NCBI RefSeq assembly: GCF_037975245.1
Contig: NC_092576.1
Location: 9,875,501-9,939,500, forward strand
DNA: 64,000 bases
Direction: 5' to 3'
Source: Apostichopus japonicus
Lineage: Eukaryota; Echinodermata; Holothuroidea; Aspidochirotida; Stichopodidae
Shown here: positions 48,739-57,142 of the stretch, in pieces
Numbering within the stretch: position 1 is the first letter of the stretch
Layout of the letters: the number at the start of each line of letters is the position of its first letter
Program-made: the position numbers and the translations under genes
Notes under the pieces: model-generated
Databases searched by the model: none
What the model was told of the DNA's origin: nothing
The model's input: the letters and a program-made list of their open reading frames with translations, nothing else

Positions 48739-51700
48739 GTAAAACATGAACAATATTAACTATGGTGTACCTACTATGCTCAAGGTAAGGCATCGGCATT
48801 TGTAGTGTAATATATAGTCATGTGATCAATAGTACGATCATAATTTAATATTACTGTAATACTCCAGCATAGTTAAGTAATCATTTATTTTCCTCAAGGT
48901 TATTACATGTACATTGAGGTTGATAGACCGCGCCGTCCTGGAGACAGAGCTCGTCTGGGCAGTTACTACATTCTAAAACAGATTACAGAAACCTGCACTG
49001 TAAGTGAAAACCTTGTTTTCAAGTGGAAACAGTTTATTATATTATTTTAATGTTGTCAATCAATTAATAACGCTGTATCGTTAAGCCATTTATTATAATA
49101 AACAACTTGATGTCATCCGTAAGAACTTTTACGGTCCAAAGAAAATTAATAACGTGCAGACCAGGGGTACACGAACCCTTTAAGTGCTGACGAGGGGATG
49201 GTGGGGGTGGTTAGATGTTATTACATCCAGGTGAGGGGTCTAATAGGATTTGTGCCCCCCCCCCCCCCCTCTTTGACAAATGTTGCTATAATGTAGGATG
49301 CTTGGATGCAAAATGGTGCAATTTTTTTGGCATCTTTCGAAACAAGGTTGAAAAAGAAAAAAAGCCCCTCCTCAACAGAAGTATACGTGTATACACCTCT
49401 TGTGCAGAGAGTATAGTATTGCCAGGAAATCCATAAATGGTTTTGTAATGGTTTTGAAAATGTGTGACCTTACTAGAAAGCCTGGCAAATATTGTGTATT
49501 ATTCTCTCGTTGTCGCTACAATATTACCAGGCTGAGAGAATGACTCGGTGAAAGAATTCGTTATTACATAATATTTGCTGCACTGTATTCGTAACAAGAT
49601 TAATGTGCCGTGGATACAGATCAGGGCCCCCGGGGTGAATATGGTTACCCAAAATATGGGTAGAAATATAATATATCCTTATTTCCATGGTACTTAAAGA
49701 AAGTGAAGCGGGCCTTGATGACATAATTTCCTCATAGGCCCAACCTGAATTTAGAGCTACCGTGACGTTTATAACTATGTAAAGTTTTGCGATATTTTTT
49801 TCTTCAAGTGCTTACAAATCTGATGTCTTTATGCTGTTTGAAAATAATGAAAGAAACAAAATTAATAAATAATCCGAGAAACGTCCATATCCTGAAACGA
49901 AATCAGCTTCCTGTTTATTATTCTTGTGTCTTTTATTTATTTGACCGTCCATTTTGTGTTTACATACACAATCTCTGTTCCTCTATCTCTGTTAATTTTT
50001 AAGGCAGGCGTCAATAATATTGAACTTTGGTTTGTTTAAACATTCCAGCTAATTACAAGATACCTTTTATTTAATGTTGTTTTCTTGGTTTGTATCACCA
50101 AAGATGAGGTTTTTCTACCACGTTGAAGGCATTGGTATCGGTGAACTCGTTGTCTACACTCGTACAGAAGTTAACGGTCCGTTGACCAAAGTTTGGTCTC
50201 AGGTCCAGCAAAGGGGCGATAATTGGTTCTATGCTTCCATTGGACTGGGTATAGAAACTACAGCATTCCAGGTAACATCTTTGTTGCGTGCCTCCTTAAG
50301 TTTTACACATTAAACACAAAAAAAAACAAAAACAATTTCGATTAATATTGTGTTACTTAGCAGATGAGAACCTGTATCGAAAAGTGAATACATGGACGCC
50401 GTTATTGATGGATAGGCTTTTAATGTGATGTAGTATGTTTTACCTGGTTTCAGTAATTGTCTGTCCGTATATATGTATGTATGTATGTAGTATGTATGTA
50501 GGCTATGTATGTATGTATATATGTATGTATGTATGAATGTTTGTCCGTCTTCACCATCACTTTATTACTTCTGCGTCACAACTGTGTCTAAAAAAAAAAG
50601 TGTACAATTGCTAGTTCTGGTACTTTATAAAATCAGGAGAAATTACCTCAAAGTTTATTAATCTGATCATTGATAATTTCTCATTTCTGATATTTTCAGA
50701 GTAAACCTATAGTTTCTATAATATATTTTATATTATCTGTAGGTGGTTATTGAAGGCATTCGCGGTATCACCGAAGATGGTGATATCTCTATTGACGATA
50801 TATCGTTTACACCGGGATGTAGGGCTGCCGGTTACGATATTCCGGTTGTCAGTACAGTTGCCTACAGTGAGTATATTAATTTGGTGAAAGTCAATATATA
50901 AATCATTTCAAGGGCTACTATCGAATACCATCCTCGTCTTCGTCATCCACGTCGGGTGGCTTCCAATTCAACATTTAAGTTTAATTTAGAAAGTCGATTT
51001 AGAAAGTCATTTCAGATGGGAAAACCGTAGATTGCTCTTGGATGAAAAACCCATCTAACTATTGACCCGGCCGGGTATCGAACCCTGAACCTCCCGATTG
51101 TTAACCCTTGTTGCTTCAAATGCCACCGCATTTAACCACTCGGCCACATCATCGTTATAGGACATGCATGAGCTACATGGGAGCTACCCATTTATGCAGG
51201 ATATAACACAGTGAAGGGTTTTTAGTCACTACCGTGTATCTGTCATTTTAATACCAAATTAATTTTCTACTTTGGTCAACAGCTGGCACCCAAAGTTTCC
51301 GACCGTGCGAAAGTAATGAATTCTTGTGCTATGAGGATTACTCTTGCGTATCGAATAGCCGCGTCTGTAATGGAGTTTTCGATTGTCCTCAAGGGAGCGA
51401 CGAAGACCAAGGATGTAGTGAGTACCAGCTACACTGATCGGAGAATATGTAATCGATTTAAAGAGAAATAAATAATAAAGTACCAATTTATTAGGAGAAG
51501 CAGCAAATGACAAATTACTCAGAGTTCCAGGAGAAAATCATTGTAGTATATATATATATGTATATATCTATATATCAAAGAATTTCCGTTTTGAATTAAG
51601 AAGTTCCTTTGATGTATTATATCCTTATATCAACGAAATAAATTCAAAGTCAGGATATTATCAGAAATAATATGCAATGTTTAATACAATCACCAATTAA

Positions 51701-53940
51701 CAACAAAAAGGAAACAATGTTAATACCCTCATATCGTTTTATGTTGATAACAGGTTCTTCAAAACCAGTCGAGAAGAATCGTAAGTAACATTTGTAAATC
51801 TTTCTTGAGAAAGAGTTTTGTACACTAAATAACCGGTTGTTATTCTATAGTGCGTGCTACAATATTGGCATTACTTGTCAAGTGAACGATACCTACATGA
51901 CTGGATGTTGAAACTTATAAAGTTTCATACATTCTCTGTACATTTGCAGTTTCAGCGGATAGCTGCGCAGGCAACTTCTTCTATAAGCCTGTCACGGCGC
52001 TCACAAGCGCCCTCACTTTGTAGGTACCTACATGACTATAAATCCCTGGTGTGTTGCCCGCCCCAAAAATAACACCATCAACAACCGACGAATAGTTCTT
52101 CTCAATACTGCAAGCAATTTCACGCGCATTACAATACTGCGTATATTTGCAGGAAAATGCAGTTCTATCTGTGTTTTTTCATTATGAAAGTGCACATCGC
52201 CCGCTTATAAAGGTATCTCCCAGTGACATACAGTGTAATAGATTTACCTTAAATAGGATGGGGGGGGGGGATTGGGGGCATACATATTATACACGTTTAT
52301 TTGAAAACCCCGTCTCAATTACTTAATTCTGAATCAAAATATGGTTAATTGAAATGTGACCTATTTTGATCGAGCTGGGTCTAAAAAGTAAAAAGTATAT
52401 TCCCTGGATTTGATCACAGTAGCTTACATGTCTGTGATGCTATGCTACAAAAGGCATTCTTTGCTTTCCTATGACAAATATTCTTGTTCATTTGATTTCT
52501 GGCTGGATTATTTCCTTACAAGTTTTCTTTGTTTTTTTTCTCTATATAGGTAGGCATAAAATTTCATATATATTCATTTCTTGGAAACTTTCTTTCTATT
52601 TTCCTTTCATTTCATTGATAAAAGTTATGCTTTCAGTAATCTATAAAACATATTAAGTATTCCTATTTCATTACGTTTATTTCTACTGCATCATACATTA
52701 ATTGAATTAAATTGAATTTAATAATGTATTACTTATTATATACAAAACGCAAGTTAGCCTTTTCATACTCGAGAGAAAAATAAATTATAGGATAATTGTT
52801 TCAAACACACTTTTCCCACCTATACATACATATTTTTATGGGCAGGTTTTGGGGTGTGATTTAAATTTAAAATGATTTCATTTTACAGCTAACGCCCTAG
52901 CAATATCAATGGGTGTAATCTTTGGTACCATTGGACTGGTCATTATAGTTGGTGGTGTCTATTTCTTTGTGTCGAAAAGAAACTCGAAACCAAGGTAAGA
53001 ATTTTTTTAATGACCTTATCAAATTAAAACAAAACGTAACGATTGAAGGTAACCCAGTCTGACGGGGAAAAGTTAAAGATGTGAAAAATTAAGGTTTAAA
53101 TCTGAAAGCAGACAAAACGGAAGAACAGATGAAATATAGCTCCAAAACTACTAAGGTCCGTGTATAGGAAGCTATAGGTAACTGTCAACACATTCAGTAC
53201 TATGTTAAATACCGGTGCTATGGCCGAGTGGATCAAGGCGGTGGCATTTGAAGCAATAAGGCTTAGCAATCGGGAGGTTCCGGGTTCGATAACAGCCGGG
53301 TCATAGTTAGGTGGGTTTTTATCCAAGGGTATATTGTAAGGTTTTTCCATCTGAAATCACTTTCCCAAATTTGAGTTACCATTTTGAATTGGAAGCCATC
53401 CGACGTGTAAGTTGTAATCCATAAGCCCTTGCTGGGTTCTTCCACATTTGTGGTCGCTGAAGCGTCGTAAAAATAACTGCTGATTATTAATAATTACTAT
53501 GATTGTTATTATCATAAATGGAGTATGACTATAGAAATCCAACCGTCTCTCTGAAGTATAAGGTTATGTAAAGTAAGTTGACTTACGCTCTGCCAAGACT
53601 TATATTGAAGGCGAGGCAGAAGCTCAGAAGCTCAAATCTGATTATGATTAAATATTAAATTTATGCACAGAAAAAAAGGGGAGAAAACGTTAGTTACGAT
53701 TAGTAAAGATCAACTATTTAATATATATTTTTTGTTGTTTTTCATTTTACAGTGGACTCGTTCAACATCAAGTTGATCCCTATAAGGTGAGTTAATAAAC
53801 CAACGGCTTCTCAAATAGAACACAATTTTTAAATGATAACTATATAACAAAAAATATGCCACCATTTATGTATTATTTGAAATATCAGTAAGTTCTTTTT
53901 TCCCTTTTTCTTTTTCAACAGTCCCATAGTGATATTTGAT
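34997..53940 (+). CDS. Gene B: MAM/LDLa single-pass membrane protein, 22 coding exons, complete
   Basis: Exons: 34997-35039, 37353-37475, 38662-38805, 39557-39819, 40371-40587, 41029-41175, 41807-41904, 42223-42387, 43062-43185, 43991-44119, 44686-44832, 46287-46555, 47453-47675, 48275-48421, 48899-48999, 50104-50271, 50743-50866, 51283-51417, 51754-51780, 52889-52994, 53753-53786, 53923-53940. All junctions are AG/GT with continuous phase, giving 2952 nt, that is 983 residues plus TGA. Layout: signal peptide 1-about 19, LDLa1 21-55, MAM1 58-218, LDLa2 226-263, MAM2 268-426, LDLa3 450-484, MAM3 488-650, LDLa4 660-697, MAM4 702-862, LDLa5 886-922, transmembrane helix about 934-954, 29-residue tail. 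Paralogue of gene A with the same exon order. The tail has DPYK but no NPxY, so trafficking may differ from gene A. Ligand and tissue unknown. Confidence 0.93.
35040..37352. other. Gene B intron 1
   Basis: 2.3 kb. AT-rich left part without recognisable features; the right half is a degenerate tandem array (best copies 36430-36900). First introns often carry enhancers, but none can be named here. Confidence 0.6.
36430..36900. repeat. Three-copy tandem repeat, about 110 bp each, in gene B intron 1
   Basis: TGGCCAGGAATGTTCCTATA recurs at 36563, 36672 and 36783, with looser relatives (GTCTAGTGTTATG) on both sides from about 36000. No coding potential. Confidence 0.9.
37353..37475 (+). CDS. Gene B exon 2: LDLa1, six cysteines
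   Basis: 123 nt, phase 1 to 1. [15 protein letters not shown] and ADGSDEVDC give a full module, unlike the shortened gene A exon 2. Confidence 0.92.
37578..37932. mobile_element. hAT-like MITE, 355 bp, in gene B intron 2
   Basis: CAGGGGCGGGCAAACT at the left and AGTTTGCCCACCC at the right. Target duplication TTCTAGAA (37570-37577, 37933-37940), the preferred hAT target. GGCCCGCGGGCC near the right end. Confidence 0.85.
38662..38805 (+). CDS. Gene B exon 3: MAM1, first part
   Basis: 144 nt, phase 1 to 1, one codon shorter than gene A exon 3. Encodes [20 protein letters not shown] and a GPNGDHTSG segment. Confidence 0.92.
38990..39110. repeat. Single arm of the foldback family in gene B intron 3
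   Basis: AATGTTACCGTGTTACGAAC, CGGTTGTGGGACATGAACAG and GTGGCACCAGTGGTTACTG match the 12.6-kb and 27.7-kb copies. Confidence 0.7.
39557..39819 (+). CDS. Gene B exon 4: MAM1, central part
   Basis: 263 nt, phase 1 to 0. Encodes [27 protein letters not shown] and a DPCVENFQ end; close to gene A exon 4 along its whole length. Confidence 0.93.
40371..40587 (+). CDS. Gene B exon 5: end of MAM1 fused to LDLa2
   Basis: 217 nt, phase 0 to 1. [13 protein letters not shown] closes MAM1. The LDLa part includes the extra Cys ([17 protein letters not shown]). Confidence 0.92.
41029..41175 (+). CDS. Gene B exon 6: MAM2, first part
   Basis: 147 nt, phase 1 to 1. [20 protein letters not shown] followed by a GPDYDHTTG segment. 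Confidence 0.92.
41807..41904 (+). CDS. Gene B exon 7: MAM2, second part
   Basis: 98 nt, phase 1 to 0. Encodes [18 protein letters not shown] and ends NCQ before GTATAT. Only length, phase and framing Tyr/Cys residues are well kept relative to gene A. Confidence 0.85.
42223..42387 (+). CDS. Gene B exon 8: MAM2, third part
   Basis: 165 nt, phase 0 to 0. [20 protein letters not shown] and an ENDFQ end before GTAAGA. Confidence 0.92.
43062..43185 (+). CDS. Gene B exon 9: end of MAM2
   Basis: 124 nt, phase 0 to 1. [14 protein letters not shown] then a linker ending TTIRP, matching gene A exon 9 (TTIKP). Confidence 0.92.
43991..44119 (+). CDS. Gene B exon 10: LDLa3
   Basis: 129 nt, phase 1 to 1. 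CVTGQC, CDFHYDC and FDGSDEADC; a canonical six-Cys module. Confidence 0.92.
44686..44832 (+). CDS. Gene B exon 11: MAM3, first part
   Basis: 147 nt, phase 1 to 1. [20 protein letters not shown] and a GPVNDHTY segment. Confidence 0.92.
45955..46228 (+). pseudogene. Two decayed copies of gene B exon 12
   Basis: First relic about 45960-46013: GACAGGGGAAAG, AAGACCAGTTAGTCCCGTTT and ACACAGGAAG align with exon 12 GACAGAAAGG, AAGACTGATTAGTCCCGTTT and ACACAGCCAG. Second relic 46099-46228: acceptor-like TTGTCTTACAG, ACTTATGCTATGTC, AGTCCCGTT, CCAGCAATTTGTG and GGAATTGAAAAGCGG follow exon 12 order with indels. Both lack an open frame. Confidence 0.65.
46287..46555 (+). CDS. Gene B exon 12: MAM3, central part
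   Basis: 269 nt, phase 1 to 0. Encodes [29 protein letters not shown] and a DACTAEFQ end. Two decayed look-alikes of this exon lie in the intron just upstream. Confidence 0.92.
46590..46860. repeat. (ATG/AAT)n compound microsatellite
   Basis: GATGATAAT then long AATAAT runs with AAC interruptions, starting just after the gene B exon 12 donor. Poly-Leu and poly-Ile open frames on the minus strand are artefacts. Confidence 0.97.
47453..47675 (+). CDS. Gene B exon 13: end of MAM3 fused to LDLa4
   Basis: 223 nt, phase 0 to 1. [12 protein letters not shown] then an LDLa with the extra Cys ([18 protein letters not shown]). Confidence 0.92.
48275..48421 (+). CDS. Gene B exon 14: MAM4, first part
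   Basis: 147 nt, phase 1 to 1. [20 protein letters not shown] and a GPGADHTLG segment. Confidence 0.92.
48553..48640 (+). mobile_element. tRNA-like SINE fragment ending in an AT microsatellite
   Basis: GGGTTCGAATCCCGG is a good B box, followed by GGAGGCTGG and an (AT)n tract. The A-box half is poorly kept. In gene B intron 14. Confidence 0.5.
48643..48734. repeat. (AT)n microsatellite after a SINE fragment
   Basis: TA repeats with an ACATACATACAT interruption; probably the SINE tail expanded. Confidence 0.95.
48899..48999 (+). CDS. Gene B exon 15: MAM4, second part
   Basis: 101 nt, phase 1 to 0. [18 protein letters not shown], ending TCT before GTAAGT. Confidence 0.9.
50104..50271 (+). CDS. 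Gene B exon 16: MAM4, third part
   Basis: 168 nt, phase 0 to 0. [20 protein letters not shown] and a TAFQ end before GTAACA. Confidence 0.92.
50743..50866 (+). CDS. Gene B exon 17: end of MAM4
   Basis: 124 nt, phase 0 to 1. [14 protein letters not shown], linker ending VAYS across the junction, donor GTGAGT. There is a single donor here, without the tandem duplication seen in gene A exon 17. Confidence 0.92.
50948..51154 (-). mobile_element. SINE family 1, truncated copy in gene B intron 17
   Basis: Minus-strand copy with A box TGGCCGAGTGG and a B-box-like GGTTCGATACC. It stops after the CACCCGACGTG part of the body, so its 3' tail is missing. Antisense to gene B. Confidence 0.8.
51283..51417 (+). 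CDS. Gene B exon 18: LDLa5
   Basis: 135 nt, phase 1 to 1. CYEDYSC, CNGVFDC and [10 protein letters not shown]; membrane-proximal LDLa module. Confidence 0.92.
51754..51780 (+). CDS. Gene B exon 19: 27-nt juxtamembrane microexon
   Basis: Phase 1 to 1, flanked by GATAACAG and GTAAGTAAC. Encodes SSKPVEKN with the split residues. Skipping would keep frame. The same position in gene A holds a 24-nt exon. Confidence 0.78.
51849..52164 (+). repeat. Interspersed repeat, copy 1 (gene B intron 19)
   Basis: Direct relative of 54957-55255: CTACAATATTGGCATTACT, GTGAACGATACCTACATGAC, TAGCTGCGCAGGCAACTT and AACACCATCAACAACCGA occur in the same order. No coding frame or clear termini. Confidence 0.8.
52889..52994 (+). 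CDS. Gene B exon 20: transmembrane helix
   Basis: 106 nt, phase 1 to 2. [20 protein letters not shown] followed by the basic stretch KRNSK; type I single-pass topology. Confidence 0.92.
53214..53490 (+). mobile_element. SINE family 1, copy in gene B intron 20
   Basis: Same head (TGGCCGAGTGG), body (CCGACGTGTAAGTTGTAATC) and ATT-rich tail as the 1954 copy, with small deletions. The B box is altered to GGTTCGATAAC. Sense to gene B. Confidence 0.85.
53753..53786 (+). CDS. Gene B exon 21: cytoplasmic tail
   Basis: 34 nt, phase 2 to 0. Encodes [11 protein letters not shown] between a TTTTACAG acceptor and GTGAGT. It corresponds to the NPTY exon of gene A but carries DPYK instead. Confidence 0.8.
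53923..53940 (+). CDS. Gene B exon 22: last five codons and stop
   Basis: SHSDI then TGA after a long pyrimidine tract ending CAACAG. The 3' UTR follows directly. Confidence 0.8.
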
Positions 53941-54104
53941 GGCCGAAGGACACGCTCTATCTTTATCATATATTTTTATGAATATATTTGGCCAACTACA
54001 GCGAATCTGTCTGCTCCATGAATGAAAGGGATATTATATGAACACATTTATTAGATTTAATAATAATATTGGCTGTGGTCATTCTATGCCACCGGAAATA
54101 TCAT

Positions 54105-54110
54105 AATAAA
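54105..54110 (+). terminator. Candidate poly(A) signal of gene B
   Basis: AATAAA 165 nt after the gene B stop codon. A second AATAAA at 54584-54589 could give a longer 3' UTR. The choice cannot be made from sequence alone. Confidence 0.4.
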
Positions 54111-54956
54111 TGTATACACAAAATTTTAGTACGATGCAATTTTTTTTTAAATAGGGTTACATCTTTGATATATTTCAAGCTGTCTGTTATATGCGCAACT
54201 TTAATGAAGCATCTATATATATATATAAAACAAAGACTAGATAATCCAACTTCATAGCTCATTAAGATGTATGGAATTGAGTTTATCTAAAAAATCTATC
54301 AGGCGAAATAATTAAAACATCGGGCATCATAGCAACATTTAAATAAGTCAATTATATGGGGAAATACATTTACCCCTGAATTTCCTTGGAGGAAACTTTG
54401 AGGGATCTTTTAACTTTCATAATGCAGAAAAAGGGCATGGGCATTGCAAAACTGAAGAGAATTATCGGTAGTCACTGAAATTATCACAAACGGTAGATAT
54501 TTTTTACAGAAGCCATGCACGGGATAAAAAGTTTGACTTGCGTGATTTTCTTGAGGACCAGTTTTGTTTTGGTTTTATTTTTAAATAAAGAATAGTCTAT
54601 GAAATATACTACCAGTATAAAAAAAATATAACGCTAAGAGGAAATAAATGGAAGTAAACTTGAATTTATGGTTTTATAGTTGTCCTTAGTTTGCAGTTTC
54701 ACGTTATTTGTTTTAGAGAACTTAGACTTTGAGTATGAGCTGCGTTGCTTCAACCCGATAGAACATCGTATCATGGAGTTTATGAAATGGTAACATAATC
54801 ACTGCAGCTACCCATCTATAGTAATCAGAGCAGAAAGAGATGTATTTACGGGCAGGCCAACACCAATTACCATGACAACCGACAGAATTACGGACGCCAC
54901 GGAATATATTAATTGTTTTCTTAGTAGCTGTAATCTGACTAGGTCGTATTATTGTA

Positions 54957-55255
54957 GTGCGCTTGCGCGCTACAATATTGGCATTACTGGCCAAGTGAAC
55001 GATACCTACATGACTGGACGTTGAAACTTCAAATTTCATGTAGTCTCTGTACATTTGCAGTTTCAGATGCTAGCTGCGCAGGCAACTTATTCTGAGCCTG
55101 TCACAAGCGCCCTCACTATGTATATGAATATAGTCCCTGGTGTGTTGTCCGCCTAAAAGAAAGTAACACCATCAACAACCGAAAAGTTCTTCTTAATACT
55201 GTAAGCACTCCAGGCGCACTATACAATACTGCGTATTTGCAGGCAAATGCAGTTC
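54957..55255 (+). repeat. Interspersed repeat, copy 2 (downstream of gene B)
   Basis: Same order of blocks as 51849-52164. Begins in GTGCGCTTGCGCGC, a small palindrome, and ends GCAAATGCAGTTC. Confidence 0.8.
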
Positions 55256-55558
55256 AGGTTAACTTTGGTATCGGTTATTTATAAACAACGTACAACGGTG
55301 ATCATGAATAAGTTTCACTTACGTAGGATCTTCTAACTTCTGTCTGACATTTATAACAATTCAAGAGGAATACGGTTCTTATTCACTCAAGTAAATGATT
55401 TGAATAGTCGGACAGGCGTAGATGAACAGTTTCGCAACTCAAACAGAGTAGTGTGAATATGACGTAAACAAGTATTTATAGCTCAATGAATCATTGGACG
55501 ATGTGGTATTTACCAGTGGCCTGTTTGTGAATGCAGTACGCAACAGATGATACTATGC

Positions 55559-55967
55559 CAGGGTTGTCCAACCTTTTGCAGAGGAGGGCCACATGGAATG
55601 ATTATGATGAAGGAGGGGGCCGCATGAACCCTACGCTCGATTTTCGATTTTTTGCCCGAAGCCCAAGGCAACAAAATGTGAGCACTGCGCGCGGAGCGCA
55701 CTGATCTATTTTCCTTCCTGATAAAACAGATGAATACAGTTCAGCCGCCCCCCCCCCCACCCTCCTCCGCTGAGAGAGTGTCACACAAACTGACCTGTAT
55801 GTAGTTTTTTGGACCCACAAGGTTCGAATGATTGATTATATAGCTTCAAATTGTTATCAATAAATCTGCTCACTAAAATTTCGCACCGTAGAGCATCTCT
55901 GGCAGGCCGGACGCAACCCTGCGGCGGGCCGGACTGTGGCCCGCGGGCCGTAGGTTGGACAACCCTG
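55559..55967. mobile_element. hAT-like MITE, 409 bp, between genes B and C
   Basis: TIR CAGGGTTGTCCAACCT with an inverted right copy. Target duplication TACTATGC at 55551-55558 and 55968-55975. The interior shares GGCCCGCGGGCCGTA with the 37.6-kb element. Confidence 0.88.
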
Positions 55968-56323
55968 TACTATGCAGTGACTCAATTGACTCGCAATCCT
56001 CAGTCTGAGCAGGGAGTTGTTATGGAACAGAACAACTCCCTGGTCTGAGTACACTATATTGTTGCAGAGTATCGTGGAAATGACTCATGTTATATTTGAA
56101 GGATTGATGCAAATATTTGAGCAAGGAGAAAACGACTGAATTTGTTCTATGTTTTGCACACAGCTATTTGCATTCGTAATAAAATCTAAAACCATAAATT
56201 TGTCTTATATCATTTTGTTGTTGTTGTAATTTCTTACACCTACATAAAAAAAAAACTCTCAAGAAACCTGAGTTAACAATATAATTTATCATATTATATC
56301 GCATTAATTGCCCTCTGATTACT

Positions 56324-56475
<152 letters not shown>

Positions 56476-57036
56476 TGCTTAACATATATGCAGCTAAAGA
56501 GGGTCTCAGTTCACATAACAATGTGAAGTTCATTCTCGGGAAGCCTAAATTCATACTTATGTAGTCACACTATATATGCAACAATGCCACCTCTTTCGAC
56601 CATTTCGTACCCCCTTTTAAGTACATATTGCAACTGTCAACGAATCGCTGCAGGGGTTGTATATGGATTCCTCACTTAAAAAAGGAAAGAATAGAAAAAC
56701 AATCAGTAAAATAGTTGAAGATCAACCTATTTTATGACAACTGACATAAAAGTCTATTAAAAGGGATTTTTACCAGCGGGTAGCATTTGTAACAACCGAA
56801 TAATTTCAACAACAAATTTTGCCATGGTTTTATCAAAGGGCTAACTTTCGTATCAATCAGGTACACGTTACGGAACGCTGGTCAAGAACTTTATAAACCA
56901 AATGATATATAATAGAGATCGATAACTACGTTCCGATGACCATATTCTCCACTTGACCAATGACTTTCTATATATATATATATTAAGCCCGCGGCCAGAG
57001 TGTATACAGCCTATACTCCAGTTTGTTGTTATAACC

Positions 57037-57142
57037 ATGCCTGCTTATGGTACCATGATAGCCCGCACGGTCTTCACCATTATTTACTGTGCTTCTATAC
57101 TAACAAGGAACATTGTGTCTGGTAACTGTGACTTGACAGTAT
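57037..57142 (+). CDS. Gene C exon 1: signal peptide
   Basis: ATG at 57037; a second in-frame ATG at 57055 gives the shorter leader MIARTVFTIIYCASIL, and either could be used. It ends in phase 1 at T|GTAAGTA, so the split codon gives Cys with exon 2. The frame is open further upstream to 56953. A TATATATATATATTAAG stretch about 60 nt upstream could hold a core promoter, but microsatellites here make that weak. Confidence 0.72.
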
